A stretch of DNA of 9,627 nucleotides. Source: Bacteroidales bacterium. Lineage in GTDB: Bacteria > Bacteroidota > Bacteroidia > Bacteroidales > UBA932. Position numbers and translations under genes: made by a program. The notes below the pieces were generated by a model. The model was not told the DNA's origin and made no database searches. It saw only the letters and a list, made by a program, of their open reading frames with translations. Of the stretch, positions 1 to 5,893 are shown piece by piece. The stretch's first letter is position 1. Every line of letters begins with the position of its first letter. The stretch covers positions 1 to 9,627 of the forward strand of contig JAKSKA010000041.1 in assembly GCA_024401915.1 (NCBI GenBank), read 5' to 3'.

Positions 1-329
1 AGATGTGCTCGAGCGGTGCCGCAACCAGCCCCACCATCGAGTATTGCAAGATCAATGCGAGGAGCGGCGCATCCTCCACGGCCAGGGCCTATGGTCTTTT
101 CGCCGCCCAGGCTGCCGGTCTGGACTGGAGCAAGATAAGCAACGTTGCCGTTGGCGGCGCCTACAAGGGCTGCTCGGACACCAGCTTCACCTATCCCACG
201 GCGGAGACCTTCTCGGACTTCCTCGTCAAGAACAACGGCACGGACAATCAGGTAGCGGCTGCAAAGCAGGCAGTTACGGACGGCAGGCTCGTCTTCTGGG
301 ATACGACGTCGGCAACAAGTTGGGAATAG
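1..329 (+). CDS. C-terminal fragment of an unidentified, probably exported protein
   Basis: Only the last 108 or so codons are present; the reading frame is open to the left edge, so the true start lies outside the window and the ATG at position 3 is probably internal. The residues are rich in Gly, Ala, Ser, Thr, Asn and Asp with four Cys, which fits an extracytoplasmic protein. The stretch around residues 46-72 (SNVAVGGAYKG, then an aromatic and TAETFSDFL) resembles the 'VGG...' turns I associate with exported Bacteroidales beta-helix or repeat-type surface proteins. That is a resemblance by eye, not a family assignment. The TAG stop is 3 bp before the polyprenyl synthase start, so the two genes are probably cotranscribed. 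The frame is preferred over the overlapping frame at 5-355 because the latter has an Arg/Gln/Gly-rich shadow composition and would run into the next gene. Confidence 0.6.
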   Translation, partial: MCSSGAATSPTIEYCKINARSGASSTARAYGLFAAQAAGLDWSKISNVAVGGAYKGCSDTSFTYPTAETFSDFLVKNNGTDNQVAAAKQAVTDGRLVFWDTTSATSWE

Positions 330-332
330 GAT

Positions 333-1313
333 ATGATCAGCGATACAGGACTTGACACAAGCATAAGGGAACTCTTCGACAATATCGAATTCACCCGTGA
401 GCCCGCAGGCCTCTACGATCCCCTGAGATATATGATCTCGATCGGAGGCAAGCGCATACGGCCCAGGTTGTGTCTGATAAGCCATTCGCTCTTCAAGGAT
501 GAGCTCGGGCCCGGGATACTCGGGCCTGCAGCCGGCCTTGAGGTCTTCCATACCTTCACCCTCATCCACGACGACATTATGGACAAGTCCCCCTTGCGCC
601 GCGGCTGCGAGACGGTATGGAAGAAGTGGAACGAGGTGACAGCGATCCTGAGCGGCGACGTGATGCTCATAGATGCATACAAGCGTATGGCCCAAGCTCC
701 GGAGAATGTGCGTGACAAGGTCCTGGACCTCTTTTCCACCACGGGCGCGCAGGTCTGCGACGGCCAGCAGTACGATATGGAATTCGAGACGCGCAGCAAG
801 GTGACCATAGAGGACTACGATATGATGATAGGGCTGAAAACGGCCGTCCTCATAGCGTGCTCCGCCAAGATGGGCGCCCTCATCGCAGGCGCTTCCGACA
901 AGGCGTGCGAGGCTCTGTACCGTTATGGCTACGAGCTCGGTATGGCTTTCCAGGTGGCGGACGACTATCTCGATGCCTATGGCGACGAGAAGGTGTTCGG
1001 CAAGCCCATAGGCGGCGATATCCTGAATGAGAAGAAGAGCTGGCTGACGGTCAGGGCGCTCGAGAAGACATCCGACCCCGAAGCCTTCCTCAAGGCCTTC
1101 GAGGCTCCCGCATCCACCTCTGAGGAGAAGAAGGAGAAGATTGCTTCCGTGAAAGCGATCTACGACCGTCTTGGAGTGGCTGACGATGCCAGGGCGGAGA
1201 TCGTGCGTTTCAGCGAAAGTGCGCTGGATGCCGTAAGATGCCTCGGACTCCCGGAAGAGGATTATGAAGGGCTGAAACGTTTTGCAGAACAACTTATAGG
1301 TAGAGCGAAATGA
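333..1313 (+). CDS. Polyprenyl (farnesyl/geranylgeranyl-type) diphosphate synthase
   Basis: Trans-prenyltransferase of 326 residues that condenses isopentenyl diphosphate with allylic diphosphates to make short isoprenoid chains; cytoplasmic. Visible motifs in order are the IPP-binding GGKRIRPRL (residues 38-46), the first Asp-rich motif D80-D-I-M-D84 followed by LRRG (88-91), K169-T170, and the second Asp-rich motif D210-D-Y-L-D214 preceded by FQ (206-207). All metal-binding Asp residues are intact and the length is normal. The first motif has no two-residue insertion (DDxxD, not DDxxxxD) and has Phe75 five residues upstream. In this family a bulky residue there limits chain growth, so a C15-C20 product is inferred. 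The start at 333 follows the preceding stop by 3 bp. The TGA overlaps the ATG of the next gene by 4 bp (ATGA), which suggests translational coupling. Exact product length cannot be read from sequence, so no symbol is given. Confidence 0.93.
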   Translation: MISDTGLDTSIRELFDNIEFTREPAGLYDPLRYMISIGGKRIRPRLCLISHSLFKDELGPGILGPAAGLEVFHTFTLIHDDIMDKSPLRRGCETVWKKWNEVTAILSGDVMLIDAYKRMAQAPENVRDKVLDLFSTTGAQVCDGQQYDMEFETRSKVTIEDYDMMIGLKTAVLIACSAKMGALIAGASDKACEALYRYGYELGMAFQVADDYLDAYGDEKVFGKPIGGDILNEKKSWLTVRALEKTSDPEAFLKAFEAPASTSEEKKEKIASVKAIYDRLGVADDARAEIVRFSESALDAVRCLGLPEEDYEGLKRFAEQLIGRAK

Positions 1314-1939
1314 AAATAGTATTTGCGACAGGCAATATCCATAAACTTCGTGAGGCCCAGGAGATCCTGGGGCCCGGGTTCGAACTTGTGAGGCCCGAGG
1401 ACATCGGCCTTTCGAGCGACATCCCCGAGACGGGAAGCACACTTGAGGAGAACTCCCTCCAGAAAGCATCCTGCATCTTCGGGCAGTGCGGTCTTGCCTG
1501 CTTCGCCGACGATACGGGTCTGGAGGTCGATGCACTCGGCGGCGAGCCGGGCGTCTATACCGCCCGCTATGCTTATCTTGCGGCCCTGGAAGAGGGGCGC
1601 GACGTCACCGAAGCCGAATACACCCACAATTTCGATGCAAATATGGACCTGCTTCTGAAAAAGCTGTCAGGGATTTCCGACCGCACGGCGCGCTTCCGCA
1701 GCGTGGTCACACTCATTCTCGCCGACGGCTCTACACACGTCTTCCCGGGCACGATGGAGGGCCGCATCGCCGGCAGCAAGGCCGGTTGCGGCGGTTTCGG
1801 TTACGATCCGGTGTTCATAGCGGATGACTACAGCGACAGGACCGTGGCGGAGCTTCCGGAAGAGACAAAAAACGAGATTTCCCACAGGGGCAAGGCTTTG
1901 CGGTCGATGGCCGCTTGGTTAAAGGACAACAATGGATAG
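1310..1939 (+). CDS. rdgB: dITP/XTP (non-canonical purine NTP) pyrophosphatase, RdgB/HAM1 family
   Basis: Hydrolyses dITP, XTP and ITP to the monophosphate plus pyrophosphate, keeping deaminated purines out of DNA and RNA; cytoplasmic. The protein has 209 residues, a typical length. It opens with the family signature FATGNIHKL (5-13) for nucleotide phosphate binding. It carries acidic E46/E47, the catalytic/metal-binding ADDTGLEVDAL (66-76, the D67-D68 pair equivalent to the SDDSG motif of E. coli RdgB), the base-recognition FGYDPVF (163-169) and SHRGKAL (191-197) near the C terminus. All hallmark residues are present. The start is fixed by the ATGA overlap with the synthase gene and by the conserved N-terminal motif. 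The end overlaps the U32 gene by 8 bp. A HAM1 gene inside a housekeeping operon is common and gives no specific pathway hint. Confidence 0.97.
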   Translation: MKIVFATGNIHKLREAQEILGPGFELVRPEDIGLSSDIPETGSTLEENSLQKASCIFGQCGLACFADDTGLEVDALGGEPGVYTARYAYLAALEEGRDVTEAEYTHNFDANMDLLLKKLSGISDRTARFRSVVTLILADGSTHVFPGTMEGRIAGSKAGCGGFGYDPVFIADDYSDRTVAELPEETKNEISHRGKALRSMAAWLKDNNG

Positions 1940-3185
1940 GAAGGAATTGGAGATAATGGCGCCCGCAGGCAATTTCGAATGCCTGCGGGCTGCAATTCAG
2001 GGCGGTGCGGATTCGGTGTATTTCGGCGTGGGACGTCTCAATATGCGTTCCCATTCCGCAAATAATTTCCAGCCCGAAGACCTTGGGGAGGTCGTGAGGA
2101 TATGCCGCGAGGCGGGGGTGAAGAGCTATATGACCCTCAACATCTGCCTGTATCCGGAAGATATCGAGCCTATGCACGAGGCCCTCGATGCCGCGAAGGC
2201 TGCCGGGGTCGACGCCATCATCGCCCCCGATATGGCCGCCATCAATTATTGCCGCTCGATAGGTCTGGAAGTCCATATCTCCACCCAGCTGAACGTCTCC
2301 AACGTCGAGGCCCTGGCTTTCTACGCCAATTTCGCGGACGTGGTGGTGCTCGCCCGCGAGCTCAATCTCGACCAGGTCAGCGACATCCACGACGCCATAC
2401 TCGAACGCAACATCTGCGGCCCTTCCGGAAAGCCGGTGCGCATAGAGATGTTCGCCCACGGCGCCCTGTGTATGGCCGTCAGCGGCAAGTGCTATCTCAG
2501 CCTCCACACCTATGGCTCGTCGGCCAACCGCGGCGCCTGCTTCCAGGTCTGCCGCAGGGGCTACAATGTCACCGATATCGAGACAGGCAACAGCCTGGAT
2601 ATAGACAACAAGTATATAATGTCCCCCAAGGACCTCTGCACCATAGAATTCATGGACCGCATAATAAAGAGCGGTGTGAGGGTCTTCAAGATCGAGGGAC
2701 GGGCACGCAGCGCAGAGTATGTCAAGATGTGCGCCGAGTGCTACAGGAAGGCAGCCGACGCCGTGTGCGACGGCACATATACCCCCGAGCTCGCCGCCGG
2801 TCTGAAGGACAGGCTCGCGACCGTGTTCAACCGCGGCTTCTGGGACGGCTATTACCAGGGCGCATTCCTTGGCGAGTGGAGCAATGTATATGGCTCCCAG
2901 GCCACCAGACACAAGGTCTATGTCGGGAAGGTCACCAACTGGTTCGACCGGGTCAGCGCAGCCGAGATCGCCGTCGAGACGCGTCCCATCAAGGTGGGGC
3001 AGGAACTTATGGTCATCGGACCCACGACCGGCGTGGTGGAGTTCACGGTCCGCGATATGCGGGTCGAACTCGAGTCCGTGGATGAGACGCCGAAGGGCGT
3101 CCATTGCTCCATCGGCTTCGGTCCCGGAGAACTTCCGGACGGCCGCCTGAGACGCGGGGACAAGATTTTCATTTGGGAGCAGTAG
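1932..3185 (+). CDS. U32 'peptidase' family protein, probable TrhP-like tRNA/RNA hydroxylation factor
   Basis: Protein of 417 residues starting with the family-typical LEIMAPAGNFECLRAAIQGGAD (within residues 6-27; a TIM-barrel-like start). The U32 signature is around residues 172-190 (EMFAHGALC, then SGKCYLS). Characterised relatives are not proteases: TrhP (YegQ) and RlhA take part in prephenate-dependent uridine/cytidine hydroxylation of tRNA and rRNA, and UbiU/V in O2-independent ubiquinone hydroxylation, with a Cys-bound 4Fe-4S cluster. Candidate ligands are C180, C187, C203 and C236, with C207 also nearby; the C180/C187 spacing matches UbiU. The roughly 150 residues beyond the catalytic domain, including GRARSAEYVK (256-265) and a beta-rich C-terminal domain, fit the TrhP-like size class better than the shorter UbiU/V. 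Activity on tRNA is inferred from family. The gene overlaps rdgB by 8 bp and is followed after 3 bp by the transporter gene. Confidence 0.88.
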   Translation: MDRKELEIMAPAGNFECLRAAIQGGADSVYFGVGRLNMRSHSANNFQPEDLGEVVRICREAGVKSYMTLNICLYPEDIEPMHEALDAAKAAGVDAIIAPDMAAINYCRSIGLEVHISTQLNVSNVEALAFYANFADVVVLARELNLDQVSDIHDAILERNICGPSGKPVRIEMFAHGALCMAVSGKCYLSLHTYGSSANRGACFQVCRRGYNVTDIETGNSLDIDNKYIMSPKDLCTIEFMDRIIKSGVRVFKIEGRARSAEYVKMCAECYRKAADAVCDGTYTPELAAGLKDRLATVFNRGFWDGYYQGAFLGEWSNVYGSQATRHKVYVGKVTNWFDRVSAAEIAVETRPIKVGQELMVIGPTTGVVEFTVRDMRVELESVDETPKGVHCSIGFGPGELPDGRLRRGDKIFIWEQ

Positions 3186-3188
3186 CGT

Positions 3189-4049
3189 ATGTGGATCTGG
3201 ATGTCAGTGATTTCCGCCTGTCTGCTTGGCGTGTATGACGTGGCGAAGAAGAGGGCGGTGTTGCGCAACGGCGTGCTATACGTGCTGCTGTGCGCCACGA
3301 CCCTGTCCACCATATTCCTTATTCCATTTTTCCGTCCCGCGACGCTCCACGACCATCTGTCGCTGCTGCTGAAGGCGTTCTTCGTGACGACTTCCTGGGT
3401 GTCCGGACTTATCGGACTGAAGCATCTGCCCGTCACGACCTGCAGCACCATCAAGGCTTCGAGGCCGTTCTTCGTGGTGGTCCTTTCCATCGTGATGTTC
3501 GGGGAGAAGCTCAATCTGTGGCAGTGGGGAGGCGTTGCGCTCGCACTCCTCAGCATAGTCCTGCTGAGCAGGAGCAGCCAGAAGGAGGGAATCTCCTTCC
3601 GCCGCAACAGAGGTGTCTGGGCTATGGGTGTGGCGGTTCTCAGCGGAGTGGCCAGCGCCCTGTATGACAAGATGATAATCAGGACGATGGAGCCGCTCCT
3701 GGTCCAGTGCTGGGCGAATTTCTACATCACCCTGCTGCTCGCGCTGACCTTGGCTTTCGTGCTCGTCCTGCGGCGTCACAAGGTCGCCGCCCTGGATCCG
3801 GGCCGCTTCCATTGGGATTGGATGCTGCTCGTCATCGCCGTGGTGATCACAGTTTCCGACTGCCTCTATTTCTTTGCGCTCAAGCAGCCCGGGTCCCTGC
3901 TTTCCGTCATCTCGCTCGTGCGCAGATGTTCCGTCATCGTAACCTTCGTGCTCGGTGCGCTGCTGTTCAAGGAGAAGCACCTGCGCTCCAAGTCCCTGTC
4001 CCTTTCGATACTCCTTGCCGGAATGGCGCTTCTTGTAATCGGTTCGTAG
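3189..4049 (+). CDS. EamA/DMT-superfamily inner-membrane transporter
   Basis: Very hydrophobic protein of 286 residues with about ten membrane segments arranged as two repeated halves, the EamA pattern of the drug/metabolite transporter superfamily. Each half shows the family's hydrophobic helix ending in a short acidic/basic turn: FFVVVLSIVMFGEK (94-107) and IVTFVLGALLFKEK (250-263), each followed by another helix. A charged loop of about 15 residues (127-142) separates the halves. Substrate is unknown; relatives export amino acids, nucleosides or metabolites, and some flip lipid-linked sugars. The start is 3 bp after the U32 stop, and the TAG is 2 bp before the PAP2 start, so it belongs to the same operon. 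The neighbouring polyprenyl synthase and PAP2 genes would be compatible with a lipid-linked substrate, but nothing in the sequence proves it. Confidence 0.88.
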   Translation: MWIWMSVISACLLGVYDVAKKRAVLRNGVLYVLLCATTLSTIFLIPFFRPATLHDHLSLLLKAFFVTTSWVSGLIGLKHLPVTTCSTIKASRPFFVVVLSIVMFGEKLNLWQWGGVALALLSIVLLSRSSQKEGISFRRNRGVWAMGVAVLSGVASALYDKMIIRTMEPLLVQCWANFYITLLLALTLAFVLVLRRHKVAALDPGRFHWDWMLLVIAVVITVSDCLYFFALKQPGSLLSVISLVRRCSVIVTFVLGALLFKEKHLRSKSLSLSILLAGMALLVIGS

Positions 4050-4051
4050 GT

Positions 4052-4645
4052 ATGAAACGCATATTTCTTATAGTCCTTTGTCTGGTCCCTGCTTTCAGGC
4101 CGCTGCGCGCGCAGGTCAACGAAATGGCGCTGCCCGATTATTATCTGCAGTATGTTCCCATCGCGGCCGGGTTGTCGCTGGGATGGTGCGGTGTGGAGAG
4201 CCGCAACAACACCCTCGACCGTTTCATCGTTACCGGCGTCGGCGCGGTTTCGACTTTCGCCATTAACCAGCTTCTGAAAGTAACGACGCACGAGATGCGT
4301 CCGGATGGCACCACTGACAATTCCTTTCCCAGCGGCCATACTGCAACGGCCTTTCTCGGCGCAGAGATAGTGCGCCACGAATACGGCCTCGGCTGGGGCC
4401 TGGCGGCCTACGGGGTTGCAACGAGCGTCGCGGCCCTGAGGGTGTACCACCATCGTCATTTCTGGTGGGATACGCTTGCCGGCGCCGGCCTCGGAATCCT
4501 TTGCGCCAACATCGGGTACTGGACACTCGAACCTGTCCACAAACTCTTCGGCATCGGCGGTTCCAGGGACCTTGCCTTCAGCCTCTCTCCCGCCTACGAC
4601 CCGCTCAGCGGCGCGGTCTGTACTTCCCTGCAGGTGAGGTTCTGA
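4052..4645 (+). CDS. PAP2-family (type 2 phosphatidic acid phosphatase-like) membrane/periplasmic phosphatase
   Basis: Protein of 197 residues with a complete PAP2 catalytic triplet: K76-VTTHEM-R83-P84 (KX6RP), P93-S-G-H96, and R130-VYHHR-H136-FWW-D140 (RX5HX3D). It should remove phosphate from a lipid phosphate or diphosphate on the periplasmic side. Possible substrates are undecaprenyl diphosphate, phosphatidylglycerol phosphate or lipid A phosphate; the sequence does not decide. Residues 1-20 form a signal peptide (basic start, hydrophobic core, LRA-QV cleavage site). Hydrophobic stretches at about 56-75, 112-128 and 141-157 may be membrane helices. After about residue 170 the tail turns polar and beta-like and ends in VRF. 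The frame is open upstream to about 3707, but 4052 is the right start because it gives the signal peptide and sits 2 bp after the transporter stop. It is the last gene of the operon and faces the convergent ATPase gene 22 bp away. Confidence 0.93.
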   Translation: MKRIFLIVLCLVPAFRPLRAQVNEMALPDYYLQYVPIAAGLSLGWCGVESRNNTLDRFIVTGVGAVSTFAINQLLKVTTHEMRPDGTTDNSFPSGHTATAFLGAEIVRHEYGLGWGLAAYGVATSVAALRVYHHRHFWWDTLAGAGLGILCANIGYWTLEPVHKLFGIGGSRDLAFSLSPAYDPLSGAVCTSLQVRF

Positions 4646-4667
4646 AGAAGTGTATCAGCGCAATTTG

Positions 4668-5795
4668 TCAGATTAAACCTCGTTTTGATAACCAGATTTG
4701 GAATAGTTTATCGTACACCGAATACACCCCATTATCGTTCGTGACAAAATCCTTGTCAAGAAGCCCCTTTAAAGCTGAAGATACGCTGCTAGCCGATACG
4801 AGGGAGTGTTTTTTAACAAAGGAGCCACTCATAACTTCAGTAGCCTTTCCCTCGGATGCAATCGCAAGAAATACTGACCTTTGTTTCTGCGGCATCTGAT
4901 AAAACAGAGACTCGTATGTGTCTGAAGAGAGACGTATGACAAAATCAATTGCCGGCTCCACCAGGTCTATCGAGCAAGTTTGCCCATTGTCTGTTCTTGA
5001 ATACAGGATATTCAGAATCCTGTGGATATAACTTGTCACGCCATCGAATCTGCTATACAAATCTTCCATAACAGCAGAATCAAAATGTTTGCCCCCCTCC
5101 TCGAATTTATTATTTGCGAAACTTAGATATTTATCAATTTTCAATGGCTTGAGATTAATGATGGTGACTGATTGATAAAACGGTCGTGACGGAGATGTGA
5201 ACATCCCATTCATAAGGTGTCTATGGCTGCCGGCGAAGATGAAATGGGCATTTGTCGTCTTCTGGACATAAGTGCGGAGCGTAGCTTCCATGGTAGCATC
5301 TCCATATTTCGTGATTTGCTGGAACTCATCGATAGCAACAATGCAGGGGCGATCCGCTCCTTGCAGGTAGCGGAAGATTTCATCCAGGGTTGCCATTGGA
5401 TTCCTGATTTCCCCAAGGCCTACACTCCATGATGGCAGGCCATTGATATCAAACGTTATTTCGGAACGAATTGAGCTGAGCGCTGTTACGAACTTCTCCC
5501 AAACATTTCTTCCCTTCGGCTTGAGCTCCTCCAGTACCGCCTTCCCGAGCATATTCACTAAATCACTGACAGACTGAGTTGCGTAGATGTCAACAAGAAA
5601 GCAATAGTACTTCCTTTGAAACTCGTCGCAGTCAAAAACGTGATTGATCAGTTCGGTTTTTCCTATCCTTCTCGGCGATATGATGGCGATATTGTTTTCA
5701 TTAACCAATAGCGAGCGAATATCATCGGTTTCCTGCTTCCTGTCGCAGAAGTACTCGTTACCAGCATATCCGCTGGTGATAAATGGGTTTCTCAT
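4668..5795 (-). CDS. AAA+/STAND-type ATPase of the archaeal-ATPase family (COG1672-like) with C-terminal winged helix
   Basis: Protein of 375 residues. Walker A is ISPRRIGKTEL (39-49, with G45-K46-T47), the arginine-rich P-loop form of this family. Walker B is CIVAIDEFQQI (151-161, D156-E157), and a sensor-1-like FIFAGSHRHLM follows at 185-195. S203-R-P-F-Y207 is the conserved block after it. The C-terminal part, about 300-365, reads as a winged helix-turn-helix with a serine-rich recognition region (S334-S340) and a beta hairpin (GVYSVYDKLF). No DUF234-like nuclease domain or other effector is visible. Biological roles in this family are mostly unknown; suggestions include NTPase switches and mobile-element or defence functions. 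Base composition is clearly lower in GC (25-45% in the lines I counted) than neighbours at about 60%, suggesting acquisition by transfer. It is monocistronic, reversed relative to the operon, and has its own promoter region. Confidence 0.9.
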   Translation of the reverse strand: MRNPFITSGYAGNEYFCDRKQETDDIRSLLVNENNIAIISPRRIGKTELINHVFDCDEFQRKYYCFLVDIYATQSVSDLVNMLGKAVLEELKPKGRNVWEKFVTALSSIRSEITFDINGLPSWSVGLGEIRNPMATLDEIFRYLQGADRPCIVAIDEFQQITKYGDATMEATLRTYVQKTTNAHFIFAGSHRHLMNGMFTSPSRPFYQSVTIINLKPLKIDKYLSFANNKFEEGGKHFDSAVMEDLYSRFDGVTSYIHRILNILYSRTDNGQTCSIDLVEPAIDFVIRLSSDTYESLFYQMPQKQRSVFLAIASEGKATEVMSGSFVKKHSLVSASSVSSALKGLLDKDFVTNDNGVYSVYDKLFQIWLSKRGLI

Positions 5796-5820
5796 TTCTC
5801 AATTGTTTTTACAACAAGAG

Positions 5821-5850
5821 CAAAGATAGAAAAAGAATATAAAATTACCA
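5821..5850 (-). promoter_or_regulatory. Probable Bacteroidota-type promoter of the ATPase gene
   Basis: On the minus strand TATCTTTG (5828 down to 5821) matches the Bacteroidota -7 consensus TAnnTTTG exactly. Nineteen bases upstream the minus strand reads TGG (5850-5848), a weak stand-in for the -33 TTG. The expected transcription start is about 20 bases before the ATG at 5795. The -33 area coincides with the edge of a 14-bp tandem repeat. Confidence 0.55.
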
Positions 5851-5875
5851 TTAAATGATAACCATAAAATGATAA
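5848..5875. repeat. Two tandem 14-bp repeats upstream of the ATPase gene
   Basis: On the + strand CCATTAAATGATAA (5848-5861) is followed without a gap by CCATAAAATGATAA (5862-5875): 13 of 14 positions are identical. Each unit contains a short dyad of the form CATnnnATG, which in the first unit extends to CATTnAATG. The repeat begins at the expected -33 region of the ATPase promoter, where an operator would sit. The region is AT-rich, so chance similarity is more likely than in average DNA. Confidence 0.7.
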
Positions 5876-5893
5876 TATAATCAGATATTAATC

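Larger units (their letters stand above)
5796..5893. promoter_or_regulatory. AT-rich intergenic control region of the ATPase gene
   Basis: Non-coding stretch of 98 bp with very few G or C between the ATPase start and the lyase stop. It must hold the ATPase promoter and the end of the lyase transcript. I saw a promoter core and a tandem repeat (listed separately). No hairpin followed by a T run that would terminate the lyase mRNA was found, so termination there is Rho-dependent or lies outside this stretch. Confidence 0.6.

Noticed and set aside
5..355. Second open frame at the left edge
   Set aside because: Arg/Gln/Gly-rich shadow of the frame ending at 329 and would overlap the synthase start.
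1815..3104. 429-codon open frame on the minus strand opposite the U32 gene
   Set aside because: Antisense shadow of a GC-rich gene; His/Asp/Gly/Ala-heavy composition without recognisable motifs, and the + strand frame is a clear family member.
3276..3980. 234-codon minus-strand frame opposite the transporter gene
   Set aside because: Gln/Glu/His/Arg-rich shadow composition; the + strand encodes a convincing multi-helix EamA protein.
3707..4051. Upstream extension of the PAP2 reading frame
   Set aside because: It overlaps the transporter gene in another frame, is Arg/Ala/Pro-rich, and would bury the signal peptide that begins at 4052.
4646..4667. Possible bidirectional terminator between the convergent PAP2 and ATPase genes
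   Set aside because: The 22-bp gap has no inverted repeat or T/A run of the needed form.
5003..5023. 7-bp inverted repeat (ACAGGAT / ATCCTGT) with a 7-base loop, possible terminator
   Set aside because: Lies inside the ATPase coding sequence and is not followed by a T run on either strand.
4646..5893. Insertion sequence or integron-like element carrying the ATPase
   Set aside because: No transposase or integrase frame, no terminal inverted repeats and no flanking direct repeats were found; only composition suggests transfer.
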